A DNA stretch of 64,000 nt, taken from positions 558,001 to 622,000 of the forward strand of contig JAYKAV010002319.1 in assembly GCA_035582835.1 (NCBI GenBank). Reading direction: 5' to 3'. This DNA is from Phoebastria nigripes. Its lineage: Eukaryota > Chordata > Aves > Procellariiformes > Diomedeidae. The stretch's first letter is position 1. The number at the start of each line of letters is the position of its first letter. Of this stretch, positions 11,701 to 26,700 are shown one piece after another. The notes beneath the pieces were generated by a model. The model was not told the origin of the DNA, did not search any database, and was given only the letters and a program-made list of their open reading frames with translations. The translations under genes were made by a program, and so were the position numbers.

Positions 11701-14700
11701 GCCTGTTTGTTCCCCTCCCCCCTGAAGTAATGAATTTAATCTTTGGGTTTGTTTTCCACAGGCATCTTTCAGCAACAATATGAAGTCTGAAACACTTAGG
11801 ATGAAAGAGAGGTTTTTTTTCCTCTTTTAGGAGGAGATCTATAGACGTGCTCAGAATTGCACACCTCCCCTGCATAACCCACACACGATTTGTTGGGGGA
11901 GAGAGGTAATGGTGGGGTATCCAGAGCATCTCTTGAGTATTTGGATTTGGTAGGATAGGGCCCCACTCTCAGATGTGTCATGCCATCAGCAGCAATGCTG
12001 CTCAAAGAGTCACCATTATTATTTCACCACTAACAAACCCTAATCGAAGGGAACAGAGAAACCATCAGGGTAAAATAAGCCTTTAAAGTTATTTAAGCTA
12101 ACTCATGCATCAAATTTAACAAACAACTGCTATTCATTTGCCGTAAGATGTATACTGAGATGAAGTTGGAAAGCATACATAGTGAAACAGTGAAAGCTTT
12201 GTGCAACACCAGCAACATTACGTGCAAGTCTTTGTAGGCCTAGTTACAAAAAAATCCCTACGCAGTAGCACTGGCTTTCCCTCTTCCTCTTGTCCATTCT
12301 TTTAAGCTGCTTTATCATGCCTCCCCTGCCCCTTTTCCTCCTCACTCTTCCACGTAAGTATTGGCACTAACTGTCACATAGGAATGTCTGGGAAAGAACA
12401 ACAAAGATGTTTTTCATGCTACTGCTCCGGGGAAGGAAAATGTCCTTAAGACTCATGGCACAGTACCCAGAGTTGGAGAGAAATGAGAACAGACTCGGTG
12501 CAACAGAAGTATGCAATGTGAGGCTGATGTGCTTAGTGAAGAACATAGGTATGTCCTACAAAAGGTATTGCTAGGAGGGAACAAAATAAAAATGAAATAA
12601 AGCCTTTTCATCTTGCAGAATTACAGTAGTGTTTTCTTCCAAACTAGCAGCTTTAAAAGAAATCACAGAGTTTGTATGGAGATCTTGCAACACCCTGAAA
12701 AACATCAGCAGCATTACCTACCCTTTACAACAGAAAAACTAGTACACAGAAACACTGCTGTGCTTCAANAGGCCACAGTCCTGTACAGCCAAAAATAGGA
12801 CTTACTCTCCCAAAGTTGCAAAATAATTATACGTTACTATGAAACATGGTAGTAAACCAGAACACTCAGCTTCAAAGCTGCGTGTTAACTGTGCACACTG
12901 TAGGATAATTTTGAAGTTGCTGAGATAACACAGGATTTGCTTAGCTTACTGAATACAGATATTTACAGGCAATCATAATAAACAGCTAAAGATGAAATTT
13001 ATGGAAAGTCTTTGCTTAAGACACCTTTTCAACATTAAATTCCTCATAAAAGCGTTCTGAAGTATATGGCACACTTACTCTGCAACAAATTTGATGAACT
13101 AACCTTTGGAGTCATTCCACATTGTTGGTTGTGCTCCTGGTGCATGTGTTTATACTTGCATACAAATATGTTAATTATAGATGAAAGATTCTTTGGATTT
13201 GATAAAAAGCGTAATTATAGATACAGATCTTTAAAAGAACATGATGATATGGATGATGCACTGTTTAAAATAAACTATGATCTGTCAGCAAAAAGCATAG
13301 TTTCTCAGATAGTCAGCTTGTGTAATAAAACTGATCTCCATACATCTGAAGCAATTCAATTCAAGCCCACCTCTGTCATTCCTTTTCCTACCAGCAACAA
13401 GATGATAGGATATAAACAGGAACAGTGTCCTGGTTTCGGCTGAGACAGAGTTAATTTTCTTCCTAGTGCTGTGTTTTGGATTTAGTATGAGAAGAATGTT
13501 GATAACACACTGATGTTTTTAGTTGTTGCTAAAAGTAGTCTACTAGTCAAGGACTTTTTCAGCTTCCCATGCTCTGCCAGGTGCACAAGAAGCTGGGAGG
13601 GAGCATAGCCGGGACAGCTAGCCCAGCTGGCCAATGGGGTATTCCATACCATGTGACATCATGCTCAGTATATAAATAGGAGGCATGGTCCAGGAAGTAG
13701 CGATCGCGGCTTGGATATCGGTCAGCGGGTGGTGAGCAATTGCACTGTGCATCACTCATTTTGTATATTCTATCATTATTATTATCATCATCATTATTTT
13801 CCCTTCCTTTTCCGTTTTATTAAACTGTTTTTATCTCAATCCACAAATTTTACTTTTTTTTTTTTTTTTTAATTCTCTCCCCCATCCCACTGAGGGGAGC
13901 AGGGAGTGAGTGAGCAGCTGTGTGGTGTTTGGCTGCCTGCCAGGTTAAACCACAACAAACAGTTACTAGGAAAATAGAGCATACTACTTGTACAGCAGTA
14001 AATCAACAACATACACATCTTGCAACTCGGCATGAGGCTACAGAACTCTCTCTTGGCATGCAGCAGAATGACAGCAGCAGACTTTGTCCAACAGTCAAGG
14101 AGCAGGACTTCCACAGCAGCATTAGAGCTCAGAGGCACTCCAGTTGTGCTTATACTAACTGTAAATTATATTCTCTACTCCCAGTATGCAATATGAGACA
14201 GAGGGCCATGGAGTGCAACAGCAGCAGTTTTTTCTATAACATTCTGTATGAACAACAGCACTTGGGAGTCCTTGGAGGCAGGCACGACATGCCTTTAAAA
14301 CAACTGAAATCTCTTCGGGCTAAAACAATTAAACCAGGTTTCTAACCCTGTTTCCTGCCCCATCACTTCAGGCTTCGTAAGCACAAGCCAAAGTGGCTCA
14401 TTTGCTGTTAACATGCTACTGGCTCCGGCTTTCTTTCACGTGTATGTCCATCCACCTTCTAATCTCGCAAGAAGCGCACAAGGTAGAACTAGAATTGTAG
14501 CATCGTTAGCTTTTACAAGGTACAATTAAGCACTGAACAAATTCAAATTTTCTCCCTGGATCATGTGGGAGCAGAGATCTACAGAGCAGCTGACTATTCT
14601 CCATGTGATTTAATGAGTTCTCTTACCAATTAATTAATCATGGATATGTTCCCAGCTAACTGGGAATAAAAAGGGGAGGGGGAGAACCCCAACAAACAGC

Positions 14701-17700
14701 ACTTTTTCTTTTAAAAGCTGTGATAGAACCCACAGTGCTGAAAATTTGCTTGAGGAACTTCAATGAACTAGTTTCTCACTTAGTCTAACAAAAATTATAG
14801 TGAAGACTGTAATAGGGAAACTGGTCAAGGACATTATGGATGATGTTCATTTGCCTATAATGTTTTGGTCGCTGCTTGCAACTACTGGTATTAAACTTCC
14901 TTGATTCTCATAAGCCAAGTGAAACGTATTTGGCAGTGTGAAGAATAGAATAAATAGATTTGTGTTACTTGGGTTACTTGTTGAGCAGATGTGTTCACAG
15001 CATCTTTTCAGCACTGCTGGAGATGTAACAGATAACAGAACATCTTTACTACCTGAGAACGTGGAGCAACTTACCTTCATCACAATATATCCTAACAGGT
15101 TTCAGTGCTCCTTTGAAAGAGGTTCAGGGGCCAGGACAGGGAGACCTTGGAGAGGAACGATACTTTGATTTACTTGGGTAACCTTCTTTTTCCCTTTATC
15201 GTCTTTTTTGTCAGTATGGGCACAAAACGCCTACTATGCACAAGATTTTTTCTTATAGCCTTTATTTCATGTTTATTTCATTTATATTCCAGCTGGTGAC
15301 TACAGTATTTTGAGAGAATCAAGGAAGTTTCAGCCAGTATGTTTGCATTTAGGCCTGTAGGTGCTGTACCTTTTTTATTCTGACTACATCACTTTCTTAC
15401 TGCAGCCAAGTTTGGGTTCTGTCAACACCGTGCACTTGGCACTTATGTACCAGTCATTATCTTGATTCTTCTGCCCTTTGGAGCACTGGCTCAAAGGTAC
15501 AACTACTACTATTTTAGTATTTGAGATGTTTGTCCTCTCTGACACTGCTACATGTAGCACGTAGTAGAAGGGCAGGGAAAAAAAAGCACTACCGATGAAC
15601 ACAAAACTGTAGATCAAAGTGAAGAACCTTTTCAAAGTGTATTTGTGGGCATATGGGAAAGCTGCATAGAGTGCATCCCGCGGATCCAGCAAATTTTAGA
15701 GTAGGACACCAGCAATACAAGGTTGCAATCAAGAATATTGTTCTTATTCTACAAAACTTACCTAAAATTTGGCATGATTTTCCAAACAACGTAAAATAAA
15801 GACTCTGGACTAAATGCAGTTTGGCTTCCTTGCCATAAAGCACAGAGTGTCTTTCTGAATTCTTCCACCAATGAACTGGAAAGAAAGTAAAAGCTGGTGA
15901 TTAATATGGGTTTGTGTTACAACCCTTACAGGTTTACTAGCTCAATGGTACAAATATCAGGCATTACTTTGGTTAAGATTGTAAGATTGGGTAAATATCC
16001 TTTCCAGTACTTCAAAGATTTTATGTCCAAAATCCTACCCATAATGCTGGAGAGAGACACAGGTTAGGAAAATTTCATTTCAGATGTTGAAGACTCACCT
16101 GGAAATCTACCCACCTTTCACCATTTTACTGTAGACTCTGCTAACATCATCCCTTTAACACTTGCTCAAACAAGCTACAGATTGTGAATCGCTTACTCTG
16201 ATGTTTTGTTGGGGTTTTGTTTGTTTGTTTGTTTTTCCTTTTTTAAAAAATGTTCACTTGCAAACGCATCCCCATGACTGTATTTTAGCTGTAATTAAGT
16301 AACGTAATGTCTGGAGTACATATAACTAGCACTTCTTAACCTTACTTTAAATGCAGTTACATCAGAAAGCACTGGAGTGTATCTGACTGCTTCCCCCTAC
16401 AGCACCAAACCTATATAAGCAAACTGCAAGTGACACAAGTTTCTTTTTTTGTATAGCCAACTATTTTTCTATGACTCTGTCCCCCCATGAATGATTTTTC
16501 TATGATTCTGCAACACTGAAAGCATATAGTGGCTCTACTACCCAAGCATTTGCTGTTTTCTGTAAAATTCAGTGCTAACAAGGAACACGCAGCTTACACG
16601 TTGTTATCCCCCTGGCTCCTGGTATGGTAAGTTCGCCTGCCTGCTGTCTTCCCATTCCTCAGCTCCACAGCAGGCAACTCTTTGAAGTAACAGCAAAACT
16701 GTTGAATGTTACTACGGAAAAAGCAAAAATTAATTAAATCCTTGAAGGGCAGGGAACAAAGAGAATATTATGTATTCTGGAGCCTGTTCTTTGAAATGCA
16801 TAAACACAACTTCATGCAGTGATAGAGGATGGCAATCACAAACAGTTCAAGATACAAGAAATACTGTAGCAAATACTCATCTTCTGTGAATGACTGAGCA
16901 GATCTGTAAATATCATCATCATCCCAACTACCCGAAATAATTACATTTTGGCTCTGCTTTGACTAAGAGATGGCATGACAGACGGAGGTATCGGAAGGCA
17001 TTCCCTAACAAACCAGACTGCATCTGCTGAGGAGGTTAACTCCATGTCTATCGCCACCTATCAATCCTAACCTCTGCTACCACAGTCCCAGTAATGGAAC
17101 ATAAGAAGCATGTGCCTCAACTCCTGCCAGTGAACCCTGAATGACGGAAAAGAAAATGGAGACCGTTTAGTCCTGCGATAGCCCTACTCAGTAGTCTCCC
17201 AGTGAAGCAGGCAAATTCAGAAATGCAAAAGGACAATTACAGAGCAGCGGTGGTCTTGGCAGCAATGAAATGAGGTCTAACATCTCAGCACTGCAGAAAC
17301 TGTTCTACCCACTTCCATGAGACCCCATCCCTCAAAGCGCTGTCTCTGCTTTCACAGCAACCATAAGCATCAACATGTTTCAACATCCTCGGCAATGAAA
17401 GGGCAGTATCCTTTTCTGCTGAGCATACGGCAGGTTTCCTCTGGAACGCTGCATCACAGGAAGTCCCTCACACTGCGAAACACAACTTTATGGTACTTGC
17501 ACACACCCGTTCCTGCAAATCCAGGGACACTTTTGTACAGTGGTAACTTGCCAAATTCCCTTGCCTACAGCACACAACCACTCTCACAGAGGCATGGGGA
17601 AAGCTTCAGAGGTACCTGAGTGACTGAAGGATTGCATTCATGAAACACGTATTCCCCAGGTTCCGAAGGCCTGTGGCACAAAGGGCAGTGGTGCTTCCCT

Positions 17701-20700
17701 GGAAATGAGAACGGTTAAGTTAAAGTAAGACTTATCATTGCTCCCCTCCTTTCTCCCCACAGAGCTGTTACTGTTACATCAGCATAGATTCACTGTTTGA
17801 AAAGTGCAGTTTCAAAGCCAAAGCAACCACCTCACCACCTCAAACTGCCTTAAGCTTCATCTTGACGTGAAACCTGTTTCTTACTCATTCCTGTCAACAG
17901 AAAACTATACTACATCTTTTCCTCTGCAAATAAATCTAGAATAGGACAGAGTTAATCACAGGCTTTTATTGCAAAGTATTTGTGCATATATATGTTAAAT
18001 ATTCACACTTCAATAATGTTCAGTGAGAAATGGGCAGCAATTTCCCTAAAGTGCCTTTGAAAAATGAAAATACCAATCCTTATCCATCTAGTCCCATGTC
18101 TAATACGCACAGTGTGGCAATCTGCAGGTTGTTTTTAAGTCACCAGCACTAGCCTGCTGTCTTGTCTCGGTGGGGTTTTGTGGTGGCCAGGAGGGTTTTT
18201 GCAAGACAGACAACAGCATTTATTTGGGAAAGAAACAGTCAAGTTAGACTGTGCAAAGAAAGAGCAATGTGTTGAATGAAGAGAAGCAAAATATACACCA
18301 TTTACAGTCTAGGAGTTTCAACAGGTTAGAGCAATGTTACCCAGATGAGCTTGCTTTTTGCCAAATAATCTTCAGGGTGGGCTGGGAGGAGAGGGAAGAG
18401 AAATGTGGACAGTGTTGCATTTATGATTTCTAGAATCCACAACAATTGGACACATTCCATTGTCTACAAAATATATCACATTGAAAGCTCATTAAATTTT
18501 TGGGCATTCTTCATTGTTCTAACAGAATTTAAAAGCTAGACTATCTTTTAGTAGTAATATCTAAAATGAACACATTACTTGACACCAAAGACTGCATGTA
18601 AATCCAGGTACCAAATACGTATTCGAAGTGTTCCAATAAAACTTTTCTTCCTCCCCAAATCCACCACAAACAACATCTCTGGTGAAGAACTAATGACAGC
18701 AGGATATTTGTGTATATGTTGTTTAAAAAAAGTATTATTTACATAAGCAATTTTACCAAGTCAGTAATAATTGTTTAGAGAGAGACCTGTTTTCCAATAA
18801 AGGAAGAAAACTTTTAAGTACAAACACCACAGTGTCCTTACCACATTCTTTTCTCACTCTTGCCCAGGGTGAGACAGCAGGGTATTAATGCAAACAGCAG
18901 TGCCCTGTCTTTTCTACATAAGGATCCAATGTGCCCACAATAAAAAGACCATCTGTTGCCACGGGCAATATTCAAGTATTAATAAAACTGAGAAAACAGC
19001 ACAGACTAAGAATAATAAAAGCAGCATTAAGTTCTTGCTTTCTAATTCTGTCTTCTCCGTATCTAAATGTTGCCTAGAATTTTCTTCCTTCTAGTTTTTA
19101 CCAGCTTTGAGTTTTCCAGACAATGATGCTGTGTGTTGCCATAGCAAAAAAACCCACAATTCCTCCCAGGCTTCCTTAATCACCCCAAGATTGGGACAGT
19201 ACAGGAAGCATACACAGCACATTCAAAGGACCCTAAACTGACTGTAGGTAGTGCATTTTTAAAGTAACTAAACCCCTACAGACTTTGCAAAACAGCAAAT
19301 GACTGCTTTGCTCCCACCCCACCCTCTTATTTCCATTCATACTACTATCAGAACAACTTCTCTTTGTAATCAGGTAATTGTTCCTCATAGCTGAAGACAG
19401 CTATTACTTCAGCTCCCTTTGACTGCATTGCTGTCCTGCAGCCCCAAGGGCCAAGGAGGAATAGCTCTGCTCTACCACTCCTTCTGGCCGAGGGTGAAAA
19501 TGAAGCAGTTGCATACAGCTGGGTCAGTATCCCCCCTCTCCCTCCCTAAAATCTGGGAGAAATTATGAAGATTAGAAACTCCCTCAACCCAAACTGTAGA
19601 AAACAGAGACATTTGGTTTGGAGCATTCTTCGTCTGGAAGAAACTATGTAGCCCTTCAGCTATCTAGCAAGGGCTGGATTGTCCTCTCCTGGGTGCTATT
19701 CTGCAGATGTGAAGTTAAAATAGCAAGAAGATGAGAGATGAGAGTGAGAAATGCTTTCAGAATAGTCCATGGTTCCTCTTGAAAGCAAGTTTTACTAAGC
19801 TCTTTGTAAAATTTGATAAAATTTTTTACTTTTTCCTAACAATTACTCTCTTATCCCCCTAGAAAAAAAACAGTGCACCTGCTTCTCTGCCTTCTGCACT
19901 GTTGAGGGGGGGGGGGGAGACAAAAAAACCTTGCCTGCTCAGAGAAGAAAAGTCTTCTGTCTAGCCCTGTTTTAATCCCAATAGGTACTAGCTCCTTCCA
20001 ATTTCGCTGATCCCACCAAGCTCAAACTGCCCTGAAGCTCCATCTTGACAGAAAACCCTTCTTAAGCACAGGGAAGCTCAAAGTCTAGGTCAATAGAAAT
20101 GCAGCAGAATATCAAACATTCTTTTGTGAGAAGGGGCTCTTTCAGGTGTGTGGTCAGGAGAGATGAGAAAGACAAAGTGCACCAAGCGGAATTTGGGTAA
20201 CTGATTGTAAGTATTTCAAGTCTAGACCAACTATAAGCCTCAACAGGTTTAGAAAAACCCCTTAAATTCACTGTACCAGATCCGTCGTACTTACATTTAC
20301 TTTTAATAACTTGCTGTTCAGAGATGAGTTTTCCAATAGTTTTCTTTTCCTATGTCTGTCTGATGTAAAGGCTGAACTGTTGGAAAGTAATTAAAAGAGG
20401 TTACTTACTATAAAAACAAAATATTGTGTGAAATGGACAACAGATAATCATCCTAATGTTTAACACGGTGATTACATCTGCCATCAGTTGTCATGAAGAC
20501 AGCAAAGAGCTTCCTGATTGCAACATATGCTTTTCATAGTTTTAAAACAGACTGCATCTCCCACGCATCCCATTTTCAACACTAATGTCCGAGTTAATTG
20601 CATTAAGTTATGCATGCTACATATGCGCTCTGAAGAGTGGCCTTACTGGCATGCTACTTTTCATCTACAACATTGATCTTTTTCCTTTATCAAAGGAATA

Positions 20701-23700
20701 CTTAATACAGAATTTTCCATAAAATACTCTGTCAGAAGAATCATCTAAGCCTTTAGAAAGACAACGTCAAAAAATCAGGACAAAGTAAAGTTACCAAAAA
20801 TCAAAAATATCCTGAGTGCTAGCACTTATGTATTATAGCTGACTTCTCTTACTTAAATAAAAATACATGAGGTTATAACATTTGTGTAATACTAATACAA
20901 AGTTACAAGAACAATTAGTTATTCTTTTCCACATCACTGGAAATTGCTGGCCCCTCAATTCTACCAGTTTATGACTTCTCTCTAATCTAATAGCAAAATC
21001 ATAACTTGCTCCAGATTTTAGGGTTGTTTGGGGTTTTTTTTTTCATTTTTTTAATTAAAAAGCCCTCCAAACATTCAAAAACTGTCATTACACACAACGG
21101 AAGCCTCCACAGTATCATTTACCTCCCAAAGAGCTAGATGTCCTGGACATTTCTGAAATACTAATGTGCACTTCTCATTATGCTTAAACATCTGTACACC
21201 TCATTACATACCTGAGAAGTCCATCAAAAAGAGAATGGAAAATAATGAAAATGTTAATATTACCGACAGAGTAAGTGACACACTTAACTCAGGGAGGATC
21301 CAGAGACTTCCCAAAATCACACCAATTTCTTAGCAGGAGTCCTATTTGAACTCTGGGGCATTCAAATGTATTTGGAAGCACTGTATGCATACATACTTCT
21401 ACTTAGTATTATATAAGTTTTCCAAGCAAACTGTGAAAAGACTATTTGCTATCTAGCACTGGCCACAGCATCTGCATCACAAAGACTGTAAGATCTACTT
21501 TTCAGTGGAACAGTGCCAGATAAAGGCAGAGAAAAAACATGTCTCTTCTGTACAATTCCAAGTTCATAAGCCTTCTTAATCTTCTTGTTTGGAAACCAAA
21601 CTATGCAATTAATATGAAGACTACTTCCACCTGCATTTTCGCTTCCATTTCTCTGCTCCAGAAACTTATTCTGGTTTTGACAAAACTATGATTCTGTTCT
21701 AGAAATTCTCTCCCATTTATATGGAAAAAGACAGTAATTATCGGTTAGGTAGCAAGAAAGTTAATCGATATCTAAATTCCCGTATCACCATACACTGCTT
21801 CTACAAGATTCACTGTATAAGAAACAAAACATACGAGATCAGCCAAATCCATTCATTCTGCACCTCTGCTTCTCAGTGATGAGAAGGATATTTAAACATA
21901 CACAGTATCACACACACAGAAGGACCAAAATATATATGTTAAATACATATATACATATAAAACAGAAATACCACTTAAATGATGCAATATTACAAGTCCA
22001 CCCAAAGCAGTCTGGACGTAAACAAACTACTTACTTTTCCAAGTTCTGTAGGTGCTCTCTGACCTTCTGTACCAGGCCCAGCTTGGTATCATTGACTACA
22101 AAATCATCACAGCGATAACTGCAAGAAAAACATTTATCAGAATGTGCAAAAGATTTCAATGAAGTACTCCAAAACAGTCATGCAAGCCCACCTGTGGGAA
22201 GCACTAAAGTGATTCAATGGAAGATTACGAGGGGAACAGGGGAGCACAACACCTACATACCGAGCTTGGTTCCCTCTGAAAACTACCCTATAGCAAGAGA
22301 AGGTACAGGCACTATCTTATTACATGTTTTTTCTTCTAGCTCAGTTCTTTATTAGAAATCAGAAGCATGATATACTGCTTGTCCCAACGCAGAATTCCAG
22401 TTCAACAAAAATTCAAACATATGGTGTAACCAAAAGCAGCATTAGTAGACAATCCATAGAATATTTATCAGAAAAGATCAACTGACATCAGGCAAACAGA
22501 ATACAAAGGTTTTATTAATGTATAGCATAAATCAATTTACTTTAATACTGTAAAGCTATCATTAAAACCTGAGGTGCTTAACAGATACACACATAATGTA
22601 AAAGTTTCTACTACGGAAAAAAGACCAGGTAAGATGAACTAAGAGATTACGTGATTTGTCCAAAGTCACACCAGAAGTCTGTGGCAACTCGCACCTTGTG
22701 CTTTAACCACAAATATCACTCGAACTCTCATATAGTTTTTATATATAGAGAAACTTTTATAAAACTTAAGCTAGTATTTTGAGCTTTTTCAGGGTAAGTG
22801 TGCAAAACTAAGTAACTGAGCTGAAAAAGAGAGACACGCTGATCCCCCACACTGCCTCAAAGCAAATGTAAAGTGAAGCCAAATCAAAATGGCCTCTCAG
22901 CAGAAGCAAGGGTTACAAAAGTCTACAATCCTATAATGTTCTACAAAGATCTCACATTTCCCAAGAAACAAAGATGTTCATTATAATTTAATATTCAAAC
23001 TGTAGGCTTGTAATACCTCATACAGTGCACAAAGGCAAAGGTTACAGACCATTTCTAAAGGTGGGGGAGGAGGGTCTTTTAGGGAAGGCTGAAAAAACAC
23101 CCACACCTTATTTCACTATTTTCCTGAGTACATGTAAATCAACAGTGCACATGTCGATTTGAAGAAACGAGAGAGTAGCAAAGAAAACTGTCACAAGGAG
23201 AACACTGTTGCAAGATGGCATTACTTCTGCTGCTTTACTGTATTTTAAATCCCTTGCATTTCTTGCCCTCACAAAAAGGGGGAATAGAGGTCCCGGAGTG
23301 ATGTGGACCCTCTTACCCATGCTCGTTCTTCCATTTGTGAAGGAAAGACGACACCTGTATACAGGGGCAGGGTAGTAGAAAGGGGAGCGGAAGGAAGGAC
23401 AACAATCCCTTAAAACCAAGAAACAGAAATGCTGCAGTCAGTAAGGAAGCCCAGCCCTGCAGAATCCACACCTGCATGTGGGTAAACCAAGAATTCTGTG
23501 CAGCCTCCTCAAGTCTCTCTCAAAGGAGGCAGTCAGTGGAGCGGCAGCCTTACTGCTGTGCACGGGAGCTGCAGATGACATTTCACAGTATTCTTCCAGG
23601 GTTAGCCAAGAGCTAGCTCAAGAACTAGGTAACCCGTATTCTGGCACGAGAAACAGGAAGGTAAGAAAAGACTTAACACCACTTGCATCAGCTCTTTTGA

Positions 23701-26700
23701 GAACACTGCGACAAAAAGGGAGCAGAGACTTGTCACAACTTCCCTTCCCCCACATCCCGCAAAGGTCACTCAGCTCTGAGCAGTGTTTGTCAGCCCTGTG
23801 CTTGCTCTGAAGCATCTAACTGCAGCTTCAAATTCCGGCAGGCAACTGAACACCTCCTGTGAAGAAAACTAACTTACTTTGGATATGTTTAATATCAGAA
23901 CCATAGCTATTCTCTCCTTTCCGTTTGGCACAGGACTGACTCAAATGCAAAATACATCCTTATTGTCTCAGGTTACTCCTCTGCTGGAGCAGGTCCGTGT
24001 TTCTTCCTAAGTTGATGAAGCTATCCACTTGACGCACAGCTGGAATTTACAACATTCTTTGTTGCATAGTCTGTGATGTAGTTCGAAGGCAACAGTATTG
24101 CTAGTGTTAATTCAAACACCAAATTCTTGAAGAGACTACAGAGTTGAGAAAGTAAAGGCCCTTGCCACCAAAAGGAGTCGTAAGACCAGTCTGTGCAAGA
24201 TCTCTGTTGTTTTTTGCCTCTGAGAAGAGAAATTAATACGACTCTCAGGATTTCCAAACACTGAACACAGCAGTTATGGATACTTAAGCAAGATCTAGAA
24301 ATTATAAGATAGCTATTGCCAGTAATAAGACTTAGTATTTTTTTTTTTTTACAGATTGCCACAGACCTAGTTAGTTTGGGAGGGGGAAGAAGTCTGTAGA
24401 CGTGCTTATTTTTCAGCCATGTTTTAAGTAGCCCTATTCAGCTTTATCAGCCACCTACAATCACCTAATGAAGTGTTCCTGCATTTGCCGCTCTCACAGG
24501 ACACCACACCTCAAGGACAACCATCAGAGCAAACTACCCAGGCCAGCTTTGGTGAGAGGTAAATATGGTGCAGGTGGATATAGTACAGTCCGACTCCTCC
24601 TTAATACCAAGCGTGTCCACACCCCCAGGTATACTAGCACAATTACATTGCTACCCTAGTTGTGTAGCTACTAATATTTATAAACGGGGAATGAAAGCAG
24701 ATGCAAGCTCACTGAAAGCCTCTAACCCAACTTACTGCTGAAAGATGATTTAATACTTGCTCCTATGCCCTAAATATCATGTTAACCTTATTTTTAGTCT
24801 GACCTCACATACCAGTTACATCTTTACATAAAATTGCAAGTTAGCACTCTCCCCAAGATGGAGGAATAAAATCAAATACATCATTAAATGTCAGGGTCCT
24901 TGCAACAGTGAAAAAGTAATTTTAAGATTCACCTAAAAACAAGACAAGCTTCTTCTATTTCTCTTTTTAATGGGCAGGTTTTTTAAATCACCTCCCCTGC
25001 AACACTGAGGATTCAGCACTACTAATAGAAATAACAGCACTACTACTAATCTATTTTGGATAAACAAACAGCATAGGAAGTAGTTTATGCTTTAATAGCT
25101 TAAAATTTGCTACACACCTTAAAGGTGAACTGCTGAGAGATTACTCCCTATATGTGAAGCTGACATTCAAAGCAGATGTTTAATATGTGATCCTCAGGAT
25201 TATCACAAATTAACAATACACCTTCTTGCATACAGCAGTTCTACAATATGCTTTTAACAGCAATTGTACAGAACAAATTCTATACTTCAGAGAGGGTCCC
25301 TTATACGGCTTAGCACAATATTTTCCTCTCTATACAGTTTCTATTTTTAGCACCTCTGTTACCTCCAAGGCCTGGTCTTCTCTGGCCTCCTTTGCTGCTA
25401 AAATGGCAGCAAGCCAGTGAATGTATGCACTGCTCTGGGGAACACTTACGCTTAGTGCTGGCCATTTCAGTAGGTTACAGAACTGCATGCTATGTTTAAA
25501 AGCCCTGATTGAATTTGAAGAATTACAGGACAAGAAAAATTAAGAAAATCCAAGTTTCCTTAGCTGTGCTGACACCTTATATGAGTAAACTAAGAACTCA
25601 AGTTTTACTGTCTTGATAAAAGGCTTTTTACCTTCTTTAATTTTCACTGACTGTAGAATACAAAATAATGGTCCTAAGCAATCTCATTTTCAGATGCTCA
25701 TGCGCTAGCACAGTAAGTCTGTTTTTCAAATAGAACCACCATCACAAAAAGAAAGACTAAAAAAGAATTGTTTAAAGTCCTTGGCACTTAGTTATTTTTA
25801 CATCAGCCCAGGTGGGGGGAACATTAGCACAACCATGTCCCTTTAAGAGATAACAAGGAGGCTAATGGGTCCGAAATCTGACCTGCAAGTTGTGTCTGGG
25901 ATTAAATGAACACGGGAGACATATTATGCAAATACATAAACAGGGCAGCCTTTCTTCTTCTGTGCTAACCAACTGTCTGTGCACTAGCACAGAGAAAACA
26001 AATTTACAAGAGTCCTCTTTCAGGAAACATATTTCTGAAAGCAGGCTTCTTACACATATCATTTTACTTCTCCCGCACAGAAAAACAACCGCTACCACAG
26101 CAGGAGAAAGCATCGTACAATAGGTTGACGAGAAGAAAGATCTGTACTACTTGTAAACTCTTTGTGCTTAGTACTTTAGAACTAACTGAAAGGCTGATTA
26201 CCTCCAAAAAGTGGAATTCAGGAGTCTGTTTTTCTCAGTGCTTAGGGTCTCAAACAATTCAGACCGAAGATTTAGTACTTAGTATTACATCTACTGTCTC
26301 AAAAGTGACCAAAGAATCAAGAAGAGAGTTGTACTCTCATAATAAATAAAAGATTAACATTCTCTCAACTTTTCCACTGTGAAGACTGAACAGGCAAATA
26401 GGAGAACATAGAAGAAAGATCAAAACCCTCTGGAAAGCAAAGCCCTAGTTGCCCAATGCCTAATACCTCAAGCATGCCTGTATTTTTCAAAACATTACCA
26501 ATTCATAAATACAATAAAAACCTCATCTAAGATTAAAAAAATAAAAATTAACCACCATCCTACCAGAACTGAAACATTTTCCTTTCAATGGTATGTTGAA
26601 AGCTTGTGATCAGGTAGAAGAAAACATACACACTTAGACCTCCACGCTGAAATGCAACTACAGAAGACTGCTTGATCTGGTTTTGGTTTACAGCAAGATT

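Larger units (their letters stand above)
10956..15761 (-). other. USP3: USP3 intron 8 (hosts a solo LTR)
   Basis: 4,806 bp, GT-AG. It holds the retroviral LTR at 13426-13957. The rest, including frames over 100 codons at 13066-13443 and 13920-14345, shows no protein similarity I recognise; the latter frame begins inside the LTR. An ambiguous base occurs at 12769. Confidence 0.9.

Noticed and set aside
13066..13443. 125-codon plus-strand frame
   Set aside because: It ends 18 bp inside the solo LTR and shows no recognisable domain. Chance frame in intron 8.
13920..14345. 141-codon plus-strand frame
   Set aside because: It starts inside the U5 of the solo LTR and runs into unrelated intronic DNA, so the frame is accidental.
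15589..15843. 84-codon minus-strand frame across USP3 exon 8
   Set aside because: It reads exon 8 in the wrong frame. The true frame gives [15 protein letters not shown].
16466..16513. Possible CR1 LINE tail (ttttctatga-like repeats)
   Set aside because: Two weak copies of the octamer-like motif only. No CR1 3' body is recognisable upstream, so not annotated.
23478..23810. 110-codon plus-strand frame in intron 3
   Set aside because: No domain recognised, antisense to USP3, overlapped by a similarly open minus-strand frame; best explained by local base composition.
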